From the NCBI GenBank assembly GCA_016186375.1, contig JACPLS010000068.1, forward strand, positions 1 through 12,159: a stretch of DNA of 12,159 bases, in the 5' to 3' direction. The translations under genes and the position numbers were made by a program. The notes beneath the pieces are model-generated. The model did no database searches and had not been told where the DNA came from. It saw nothing but the letters and a program-made list of their open reading frames with translations. Numbering within the stretch: the first letter of the stretch is position 1; every line of letters starts with the position of its first letter. Origin of the DNA: Candidatus Pacearchaeota archaeon (GTDB lineage: Archaea; Nanobdellota; Nanobdellia; Pacearchaeales; GW2011-AR1). Positions 6,098 to 10,928 of the stretch are shown here, one piece after another.

Positions 6098-6147
6098 TCA
6101 AAAAGTCTCCAGAAAACCGCACCTGTCAAGGTGCGGTAACTTTTTGA
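6098..6147 (+). ncRNA. Composite stem-loop SL1, candidate structured RNA element
   Basis: The outer stem TCAAAAAGT/ACTTTTTGA (6098-6106 with 6139-6147) is followed on the 5' side by a 9-nt bulge (6107-6115), then an 8-bp GC-rich helix ACCGCACC/GGTGCGGT (6116-6123 with 6130-6137) capped by the 6-nt loop TGTCAA. It starts 12 nt downstream of tRNA-Ser(CGA). Its architecture is repeated in SL2 at 6205-6263. No protein frame explains it. Whether it is transcribed, and on which strand, is inferred. Confidence 0.55.
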
Positions 6148-6152
6148 GCACA

Positions 6153-6173
6153 AGAAAATCTGAAAGATTTTCT
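6153..6173. repeat. Hairpin, 9-bp stem and 3-nt loop
   Basis: AGAAAATCT-GAA-AGATTTTCT is a perfect inverted repeat between SL1 and the next hairpin. Function unknown; it is part of the four-hairpin cluster 6098-6263. Confidence 0.6.
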
Positions 6174-6176
6174 GTT

Positions 6177-6199
6177 CAGCAAATTTATTAAATTTGCTG
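6177..6199. repeat. Hairpin, 10-bp stem and 3-nt loop
   Basis: CAGCAAATTT-ATT-AAATTTGCTG is a perfect inverted repeat. Its GCAAAT tip resembles hairpin arms at 10761 and 10893 in the other hairpin cluster. Confidence 0.6.
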
Positions 6200-6204
6200 C
6201 ATCC

Positions 6205-6263
6205 AAAAAACGAGTGCCTGTCACAAACCGCAGCATTTAAGCTGCGGTGGCATATCGTTTTTT
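6205..6263 (+). ncRNA. Composite stem-loop SL2, structural twin of SL1
   Basis: The outer stem AAAAAACGA/TCGTTTTTT (6205-6213 with 6255-6263) continues as GTGCC/GGCAT (6214-6218 with 6249-6253), then an 8-nt 5' bulge (6219-6226), then ACCGCAGC/GCTGCGGT (6227-6234 with 6241-6248) with the 6-nt loop ATTTAA. The inner helix equals that of SL1 except for one base pair, which is swapped from C-G to G-C. Confidence 0.55.
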
Positions 6264-6264
6264 T
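6258..6264 (+). terminator. T7 tract at the 3' side of SL2
   Basis: Seven Ts, followed by GATTTT, close the SL2 outer stem on the plus strand. Archaeal transcription commonly ends at T-rich tracts, so a plus-strand transcript through the hairpin cluster could end here. Confidence 0.4.
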
Positions 6265-6449
6265 GATTTTAAATATCAGTTGTAAAATAGTAATTAAATA
6301 AGTTTTTTATTAATAGATATAAAGGTATTGTTATAGAAACTAAAAGATTAATCTTAAGACATCAAAACCAAGGAACTGGCAAGGGATAAATATTTCTATT
6401 TTATCTCTTATAATATAAGATTGTCAAAATAAACAATGTTTATTAATCT
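6264..6449. other. AT-rich intergenic stretch before the ATPase gene
   Basis: Together with 6087-6263 this makes a 363-nt gene-free gap. I see no ORF with recognisable content. Two small palindromes lie near its end: CTTATA-A-TATAAG (6407-6419) and AATAAAC-AAT-GTTTATT (6428-6444). They probably mark the ATPase promoter region. Confidence 0.5.
6407..6444 (+). promoter_or_regulatory. Putative promoter/operator of the P-loop ATPase gene
   Basis: A 13-bp TATA-containing palindrome (6407-6419) is followed by a 7-3-7 inverted repeat AATAAAC-AAT-GTTTATT (6428-6444), ending 5 nt before the ATG at 6450. Two operator-like palindromes this close to a start suggest regulated expression, but AT-rich sequence makes chance palindromes easy. 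Confidence 0.35.
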
Positions 6450-7205
6450 ATGATGCATCAATATAAGATGGGAGAAAAAAAGTCGATATTTAGGTCGATT
6501 ATAGATTCTATCAGAAGGGGAAATGATAATCGTAAGCTGAAAAAGAGCCCAATATATCAGGCGATTCCTAAGATTGAGCCTTTTAAAGTGATTAAGATTA
6601 CGCAAGGAGATTTTACACAGTTTAACAATAGAATTGATAATGATTCATTAATAATGCTTGTTTTTGGAAAGAGAGGATCTGGAAAAAGTTCACTTGGATT
6701 CAGGTTGCTGGAAAATATTCATTCTAAAACAAAAAGGTCATGTTTTGTTTTGGGAATTGAAAAAAGGCTTTTGCCGAAGTGGATTTATACCATAGAGAAT
6801 GTCGATGAAGCCCCAAATAATTCAATTATATTAGTAGACGAAGGGGCAATATCGTTTAATTCAAGAAACAGCATGAAAATAAGAAATAAGGAATTAACCA
6901 ATTTGTTAGCAATTGCAAGGCACAAAAGCCTTACTTTAATATTTATAACACAAAACACAGGTCTTATAGATAAAAATGTACTGAAACTTGCGGATACCCT
7001 CTTTATCAAAGAAGGAAGCCTTCTTCAGTTGGAAATGGAGCGTCCCGAGATTAAAAAGTTTTATGAAAAAGCTAAGAATTATTTCAACAAATTGGAAAAA
7101 AAAGAAAAGGTTTCTTATGTTTTAGACAGTGATTTTGAAGGTGTTATTGAGCATGAATTGCCAAGTTTTTGGTCAGAACAATTAAGCAGGAATAGGGTTG
7201 GTTAA
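6450..7205 (+). CDS. P-loop ATPase, HerA/viral-packaging-like or Zot-like
   Basis: The Walker A motif GKRGSGKS (73-80) follows the hydrophobic strand LIMLVF. Walker B is IILVDEGAISF (126-136), with the acidic pair D130-E131. A third strand, LTLIFITQNTGLIDKNVLKLADTLFI (161-186), carries the sensor Q169 and the 'D..V...AD.l' pattern typical of HerA/FtsK-type DNA translocases, A32-like viral packaging ATPases and Zot-domain proteins. No transmembrane segment is evident. The basic N-terminus (1-50) and Lys/Glu-rich tail (200-251) are unassigned. At 251 residues it is minimal, like small archaeal virus packaging ATPases. No capsid, integrase or NurA gene is nearby. The start is uncertain: ATG at 6450, 6453 or 6468. 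It is an orphan between two hairpin-rich gaps. It is firmly a P-loop ATPase; the subfamily and viral link are inferred. Confidence 0.75.
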   Translation: MMHQYKMGEKKSIFRSIIDSIRRGNDNRKLKKSPIYQAIPKIEPFKVIKITQGDFTQFNNRIDNDSLIMLVFGKRGSGKSSLGFRLLENIHSKTKRSCFVLGIEKRLLPKWIYTIENVDEAPNNSIILVDEGAISFNSRNSMKIRNKELTNLLAIARHKSLTLIFITQNTGLIDKNVLKLADTLFIKEGSLLQLEMERPEIKKFYEKAKNYFNKLEKKEKVSYVLDSDFEGVIEHELPSFWSEQLSRNRVG

Positions 7206-7264
7206 GAATGGAATATTAAAGTTTTGAGTGAATTGTCAAATAATTATACAGCTTCAAGATTATA

Positions 7265-7270
7265 TTTTTT
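7265..7270 (+). terminator. T-rich tract downstream of the ATPase gene
   Basis: A run of six Ts lies 60 nt after the ATPase stop, followed at once by a small hairpin TATTC-TCG-GAATA (7270-7282). It is a plausible archaeal termination site. Confidence 0.35.
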
Positions 7271-7291
7271 ATTCTCGGAATAGAAATAGGC

Positions 7292-7312
7292 CTGCTGCGC
7301 CGCGTGCAGCAG
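7292..7312. repeat. GC-rich hairpin in the ATPase-serS gap
   Basis: CTGCTGC (7292-7298) and GCAGCAG (7306-7312) pair around a 7-nt loop. Flanking AGG/CCT can extend the stem past a 1x1 mismatch. It is strikingly GC-rich for its surroundings. Confidence 0.55.
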
Positions 7313-7317
7313 ACCCT

Positions 7318-7341
7318 TTCATCTCAGCCATGTGAGATGAA
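7318..7341. repeat. Hairpin, 9-bp stem and 6-nt loop
   Basis: TTCATCTCA and TGAGATGAA pair around the loop GCCATG. It directly follows the GC-rich hairpin, so the two could be part of one structured RNA or of a 3' end. Confidence 0.55.
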
Positions 7342-7546
7342 TATGATCTGATAATTTTGAAGATTATGGGTAATTTATAAACTCTATGGATCCATTACTT
7401 TCATTTAAATATCATTAGTAATTATTTGACAAATAAAGTATTTTAAAATGCTTTTAGATTTGAGATAATAACAGGCTGTTTTCTTGTCTGTTAAAGATTA
7501 ATCCAATTATCAGATAATAGATTATAAATTTAGAAGAGGCAAATGA
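7342..7546. other. AT-rich intergenic stretch upstream of serS
   Basis: The gene-free gap spans 7206-7575. This part holds only weak inverted repeats (TAACAG...CTGTTA near 7470-7495). I see no ORF or RNA gene that I can support. Confidence 0.5.
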
Positions 7547-7554
7547 TTTAAATA
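7547..7554 (+). promoter_or_regulatory. TATA box of serS
   Basis: TTTAAATA is centred 25.5 nt upstream of the ATG at 7576, again implying a leaderless mRNA. Confidence 0.65.
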
Positions 7555-7575
7555 ACCTTTCTTATTTATCAAGAT

Positions 7576-8853
7576 ATGTTAGATATTAAGCTAATAAGAG
7601 AAAAGCCTGAAGATGTTAAAGAAAACATGAGAAAAAGGCATAAAGATGAAAAAATAATTGACGATATAGTAAAAAAAGATAAAGATTGGAGAAATTTAAA
7701 AGTTCAAATTGATAATTTAAGGGCGGAGAGGAACAATGTTTCAAAAGAGATAAGTGAGTTGAAGAAAACTGGAAGAAATGCTAGTTCTGCGATGAAAAAA
7801 GCTAAGAAGATACCAGAGGAAATTGAAATATTAGAAAAGAAAGCAAAAGAACTTGAAGAAGAGAGGAATTCTTCTCTTCTACTTATACCGAATTTCTTAC
7901 ATTCGTCTGTCCCTATAGGAAAGGACGCTTCGGAAAATAAAGAAATAAAAAAATGGGGAAAGATAAAAAAGTTTTCTTTTGAATTATTAAATCATTCAGA
8001 ACTTGTCGAAAATCTTGGATATGCTGACTTTGATGCCGGAAGAAATAATTCCGGAGAGGGTTTCAATTATCTTCTAGGTGATATTGCTATGTTAGATCAT
8101 GCTTTACAAAGGTACGGTGTAGATTTTATAACAAAGAAAGGTTTTACATTAGTAGTTCCACCATTAATGCTAAATTTTGAAACTCTTCTTGGTGCGTTAA
8201 ATGGTTTAAAGGATTTTGAAGATGTTGTTTATAAAATTGAAAAGGAAAATTTATATCTAATAGGAACTGCGGAGCATGCTTTAGTTTCATTATTCAAGAA
8301 TAAAACAATAAATAAAGAAAAAATACCAATTAAATTATGTGCATTGACTCCTTGTTTCAGAAAAGAAATTGGGAGCCATGGTGTTGATACTAAGGGCTTA
8401 TTCAGAATGCATCAATTTAACAAAGTTGAACAGGTTGTTTACTCTATTCCTGAAAAATCATTTGAAATATTAGAGGAGATACAGAAAATTACTGAAGAAT
8501 TTTTTCAATCTTTAGAATTACCTTATAGAGTTATAGAAATTTGTTCAGGAGATTTAGGAGCGAAATTTGCTAAGCAATATGATATAGAAGTATGGTTTCC
8601 AAGGCAAGGAAAGTATGCTGAAGTAACTTCAGCAGGAAACTGCACGGATTATCAAGCGCGTGCGTTAAACATTAGGTATTTGGACAAGGGTGAAAAAAGA
8701 TATCTGGATATTTTGAATAATACTATGGTTGCAACATCCAGGGCGATGGTTGCAATTCTTGAAAATTACCAACAAAAAGATGGTTCGATATTAGTTCCAA
8801 AGGCCATTATTCCTTATATGAATGGGAAAAAGAAGATTGAAAAGGGGAAATGA
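7576..8853 (+). CDS. serS: Seryl-tRNA synthetase (class II, common type)
   Basis: SerRS charges tRNA-Ser (and tRNA-Sec where present) with serine. The 425-residue length is standard. The N-terminal arm (about 1-110) is the long antiparallel coiled coil that contacts the tRNA variable arm, rich in Lys and Glu. Seen in the catalytic domain: VPPLML (motif 1 region), the serine-binding TAE at 231-233 in YLIGTAEHAL, motif 2 CFRKEIGSHGVDTKGLFRMHQFNKVE (260-285), TSAGNCTDYQARALNIRY (351-368), and motif 3 NTMVATSRAMVAILENYQQKDGSILVP (382-408) with the class II arginine R389. It is the common form and not the rare methanogen form. Two tRNA-Ser genes lie in the same window. It converges on the PIN gene with 4 nt between. 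Confident. Confidence 0.97.
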   Translation: MLDIKLIREKPEDVKENMRKRHKDEKIIDDIVKKDKDWRNLKVQIDNLRAERNNVSKEISELKKTGRNASSAMKKAKKIPEEIEILEKKAKELEEERNSSLLLIPNFLHSSVPIGKDASENKEIKKWGKIKKFSFELLNHSELVENLGYADFDAGRNNSGEGFNYLLGDIAMLDHALQRYGVDFITKKGFTLVVPPLMLNFETLLGALNGLKDFEDVVYKIEKENLYLIGTAEHALVSLFKNKTINKEKIPIKLCALTPCFRKEIGSHGVDTKGLFRMHQFNKVEQVVYSIPEKSFEILEEIQKITEEFFQSLELPYRVIEICSGDLGAKFAKQYDIEVWFPRQGKYAEVTSAGNCTDYQARALNIRYLDKGEKRYLDILNNTMVATSRAMVAILENYQQKDGSILVPKAIIPYMNGKKKIEKGK

Positions 8854-8857
8854 TGAA

Positions 8858-9223
8858 TTAACTTCTTTCAATAATAAGAGAATTCTTTGCTTCAGAGATT
8901 ATTACTTTGTTTGAAATTGCCCTTTTAATACCTGAATCAAGAGTCGCAACATAACAACCTTTTTTTCCTTTTTCAATTAATCCTTCGTCCACGATCTTAT
9001 TTCCTAACCTAATTTTTTTAATTTTATTCTTTTCAATAAGACTTAAGGCAATATCAATATTGTTTCTTTCATTGTGAGAAACTTTTTGCCTTAGGTCTTT
9101 AAGCTCTTGATAGACTTCTTTGGGAAGAAGAACTTTAAATCCAAGGTTTTCAAGGTCTTCTAAAAAATTAATTTTTCTTTTTATACATGAAATAATGAAA
9201 TTACTATCTAGAATAACTTCCAT
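8858..9223 (-). CDS. PIN-domain ribonuclease, Fcf1/UPF0129-like (121 aa)
   Basis: PIN proteins are Mg-dependent endoribonucleases with a cluster of acidic residues. Seen: D6 in VILDSNFIIS, E36 and E40 in PKEVYQEL, D79 in VDEGLI, and D96 in VATLDSGIKR. This order and the Val-Ala-Thr-x-Asp strand are typical of the small archaeal PIN proteins related to Fcf1/Utp24 and VapC9. No antitoxin gene adjoins it (the neighbours are a convergent serS and a divergent operon), which favours a housekeeping RNA-processing role over a toxin, but that is inference. Its own TATA box is centred 25.5 nt upstream. Domain assignment is strong; role is open. Confidence 0.85.
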   Translation of the reverse strand: MEVILDSNFIISCIKRKINFLEDLENLGFKVLLPKEVYQELKDLRQKVSHNERNNIDIALSLIEKNKIKKIRLGNKIVDEGLIEKGKKGCYVATLDSGIKRAISNKVIISEAKNSLIIERS

Positions 9224-9244
9224 GATTTGTCTAAGGTTTTAGAG

Positions 9245-9252
9245 TATATTAA
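9245..9252 (-). promoter_or_regulatory. TATA box of the 121-aa PIN gene
   Basis: TTAATATA on the minus strand is centred 25.5 nt upstream of the ATG at 9223. Confidence 0.6.
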
Positions 9253-9298
9253 CCTTGCGTTGTATAATTCAAACGACATCACAATTATACCGAAAAAG

Positions 9299-9306
9299 TT
9301 TATATA
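9299..9306 (+). promoter_or_regulatory. TATA box of the antitoxin-toxin operon
   Basis: TTTATATA is centred 24.5 nt upstream of the ATG at 9327. It lies inside the longer open frame that begins at 9255, which shows that the upstream ATG is not the real start. Confidence 0.65.
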
Positions 9307-9326
9307 TGTGGTTTCTTTATACTTTT

Positions 9327-9902
9327 ATGGAAGAGCCGGAACACATACGAGAAGTAATAACAGTAACACAAAAATCATTAACTAGCAATGATGCTTTAAG
9401 ATTAAATCAGCTATCAAACCAAACGATTCATTCTGCTTCGTGCTTGCAAGACCCTGCCAGCATAACTCTGGCTGTAATTATTTATACTTTAAGCAAATTG
9501 ATTGAAAGGAAGGACTTTGATCGAATAAAAAATTGGAGCAAATTTGTAAAAAAAATGAATTCTTTTTTAAATTTGGCAGTAAAAGCTACTGAAAAAAGAA
9601 ACTATGATCTTTATGAAAGCTATATAGAAAGAGCCAGAAAGTTATTTGATACTCTTTCAATAAAATTAAAGCCATATATAGAGGAAGTGTTAAGGAAGTC
9701 ATCTATTAATAAAGCAGGTAAGATTTATGAACATGGTATATCACTAGGACAAACTGCAAAAATTTTAGGAATAACACAATGGGAATTATTTGAATATGCT
9801 GGGCAAAGAGAGAAACTTGCTCCAACGAAAATAAAAACACTAGACGTTATAAAAAGGGTTAAAATGGCTATGGATTTCTTGTCCGTGGAGGATAAAATAT
9901 AA
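9327..9902 (+). CDS. HTH protein, probable UPF0175-like antitoxin (191 aa)
   Basis: The C-terminal part carries NKAGKIYEHGISLGQTAKILGITQWELFEYAGQRE (about residues 129-160). This matches the UPF0175 antitoxin pattern, in which 'lYeeG.iSlgkAAelaGis.weF.e.l' forms a helix-turn-helix. The N-terminal 120 residues are an all-helical region (ASITLAVIIYTLSKLIE and LYESYIERARKLFDTL) that short bacterial UPF0175 proteins lack. The frame could open at 9255, but a TATA box at 9299-9306 lies within that extension, so ATG 9327 (MEEPEHIREV) is the likely start. It is followed after 2 nt by a PIN protein, an antitoxin-first operon. Expected role: binding and silencing the PIN partner and repressing the operon. 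The motif is clear; the role is inferred. Confidence 0.7.
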   Translation: MEEPEHIREVITVTQKSLTSNDALRLNQLSNQTIHSASCLQDPASITLAVIIYTLSKLIERKDFDRIKNWSKFVKKMNSFLNLAVKATEKRNYDLYESYIERARKLFDTLSIKLKPYIEEVLRKSSINKAGKIYEHGISLGQTAKILGITQWELFEYAGQREKLAPTKIKTLDVIKRVKMAMDFLSVEDKI

Positions 9903-9904
9903 AA

Positions 9905-10576
9905 ATGAAAGCTTTAATATTTGATTCAGGAGCTTTAATAAACTTGTCTATGAATGGGCTTCTTTATTTAGTTGAATCTTTAAGGAAGGATTTTAAAGGG
10001 AAATTTCTAATTACCAAAGAAGTAAAAAATGAGGTTATAGACAGACCCAAAGGAATTCCGAGATTTGAACTTGGCGCTTTAAGTATAGAGGGTCTTTTGA
10101 AAGATGGCATCATAGAAATGCCGGAATCTTTTGAGATTGATTCTAAATCTTTGGACAAGAAAACTGATGAATTTATGAGTAATGCTAATCATTTTGTTAA
10201 AGTGGAAAGTAGGTGGATCTCTTTAGTGAGCAGTGCAGAAATGTCATGTTTAGCATTAAGTTCCGAATTGTCAGAGAGAGATATTGAAAATGTCATTTCT
10301 ATTGATGAAAGGACTACTAGAATATTATGCGAGGATCCAAGGCAGCTAGAGAAACTTATGTCGGAGAGGCTTCATCAGAGGGTGGAAATTGCAGGCGATA
10401 TTAAAATTTTCTTGAACTTTCGATTTATAAGGTCTGCGGAACTGGTTTTCGCTGCTTATAAAAAGGGTTTTGTAAAAATAACTGGAAGCAAGGTTTTAGA
10501 AGCTCTTCTTTATGCGACGAAATTCAAGGGCTGCGCTATTTCATATGATGAAATTGAGGAAATGAAGAAGTTGTAA
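9905..10576 (+). CDS. PIN-domain protein, probable DUF3368-like toxin (223 aa)
   Basis: This is a probable endoribonuclease toxin partnered with the preceding HTH protein, 2 nt upstream. Acidic residues in PIN order: D7 in LIFDSGALINLS; E40 and E44 in LITKEVKNEVIDRP; E113 in SSAEMSCLALSSEL, equivalent to the 'GEaeAiaLA' motif; and D135 in VISIDERTTRIL. The C-terminal half ends in SAELVFAAYKKGFVKITG, which resembles the 'lL..Akk.Gli' region of DUF3368 PIN proteins, the usual partners of UPF0175. At 223 residues it is longer than most (about 150), with an insertion around 45-105. It could instead be a non-toxic RNA-processing PIN protein. The gene pair makes the toxin-antitoxin reading more likely. 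Confidence 0.72.
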   Translation: MKALIFDSGALINLSMNGLLYLVESLRKDFKGKFLITKEVKNEVIDRPKGIPRFELGALSIEGLLKDGIIEMPESFEIDSKSLDKKTDEFMSNANHFVKVESRWISLVSSAEMSCLALSSELSERDIENVISIDERTTRILCEDPRQLEKLMSERLHQRVEIAGDIKIFLNFRFIRSAELVFAAYKKGFVKITGSKVLEALLYATKFKGCAISYDEIEEMKKL

Positions 10577-10617
10577 TATGACATAAATATATAGAAAAGA
10601 TAGTATTAAAATATAAA

Positions 10618-10704
10618 TGGGCCTAGGAGGAATCGAACCCCCAACTTTCGGTTGCTCCAAAATAATTTCTGGAGCCGAATATTATACCACTTAACTATAG
10701 ACCC
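10618..10704 (-). tRNA. tRNA-Trp (CCA) with a 16-nt intron
   Basis: Minus strand. The acceptor stem is GGGTCTA/TAGGCCC with one wobble pair and discriminator A. The D-stem is GTTA/TAAT, the anticodon stem TTCGG/CCGAA, and the T-arm GGGGG-TTCGATT-CCTCC. The anticodon region is too long for a normal loop. Removing 16 nt after position 37 leaves the 7-nt loop CTCCAGA with anticodon CCA (tryptophan). No encoded CCA tail. The mature length would be 71 nt. Confidence 0.92.
10653..10668 (-). other. tRNA-Trp intron with canonical bulge-helix-bulge
   Basis: The 16-nt intron lies between positions 37 and 38. The BHB is exact: CTCC pairs with GGAG as the 4-bp central helix, with 3-nt bulges AGA (5' site) and CAA (3' site). 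Cutting after the second base of each bulge (AG^A, CA^A) gives the mature loop. It should be a substrate for the archaeal tRNA splicing endonuclease. Confidence 0.88.
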
Positions 10705-10717
10705 TTATTGAAACTAA

Positions 10718-10775
10718 GAAAATTAAATTTGCACAATCTTTCTACTTCATTTGTGAGTAAGCAAATTTAATTTTC
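10718..10775. repeat. 15-bp perfect inverted repeat beside tRNA-Trp
   Basis: GAAAATTAAATTTGC (10718-10732) and its exact complement (10761-10775) flank a 28-nt loop. The left arm covers the region where the tRNA-Trp promoter should be, though its TATA-like core is slightly close to the tRNA (about 22 nt). The right arm is the same sequence facing the other way. Confidence 0.65.
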
Positions 10776-10781
10776 GAAGTG

Positions 10782-10826
10782 GTCAAGAACTCCAGACATT
10801 CTGGAATTTATTCCGGAGTTCTTGAC
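10782..10826. ncRNA. Long stem-loop or three-way junction, candidate structured RNA
   Basis: GTCAAGAACTCC (10782-10793) pairs perfectly with GGAGTTCTTGAC (10815-10826). The 21-nt apex can form CCAGA-CAT-TCTGG or GGAA-TTTA-TTCC as alternative sub-hairpins. No protein frame explains it. Transcription is not shown. Confidence 0.5.
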
Positions 10827-10861
10827 ATTCCTAATTAATAGCCTATTTTAAGCTTTGTTAT

Positions 10862-10876
10862 TGGCTTTAGAAGCCA
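10862..10876. repeat. Small hairpin TGGCTT-TAG-AAGCCA
   Basis: A 6-bp stem with a 3-nt loop, extendable through TTAT/ATAA with one bulge. It is the third hairpin of the 10718-10904 cluster. Confidence 0.5.
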
Positions 10877-10877
10877 G

Positions 10878-10904
10878 ATAAAGATTTGCCAAGCAAATCT
10901 TTAT
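10878..10904. repeat. 12-bp inverted repeat overlapping a TATA box
   Basis: ATAAAGATTTGC-CAA-GCAAATCTTTAT is perfect. Its 3' arm overlaps the TATA box of the coiled-coil gene (10900-10907), so it may be an operator, or the end of an upstream transcript. Confidence 0.55.
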
Positions 10905-10907
10905 AAA
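10900..10907 (+). promoter_or_regulatory. TATA box of the coiled-coil gene
   Basis: TTTATAAA is centred 25.5 nt upstream of the ATG at 10929. Leaderless start. Confidence 0.65.
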
Positions 10908-10928
10908 CAAAATACTCTTGACATATAC

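Noticed and set aside
5957..6139. 60-residue plus-strand open frame and the overlapping 68-residue minus-strand frame at 5947-6153
   Set aside because: Both run through tRNA-Ser(CGA) and the hairpin SL1; their residues are translations of RNA structure.
6098..6263. H/ACA or C/D box guide RNA
   Set aside because: The one-sided bulges do not form a pseudouridylation pocket, no ACA box sits at the right place, and I see no C/D box pair.
9255..9326. 24-residue N-terminal extension of the HTH protein
   Set aside because: It contains the TATA box for the ATG at 9327 and its sequence looks non-coding.
10782..10800. Sequence likeness between 6097-6116 and 10782-10799 (GTCAA...CTCCAGA)
   Set aside because: It needs a 2-nt gap, the rest of the two structures differs, and A-rich sequence makes such matches easy.
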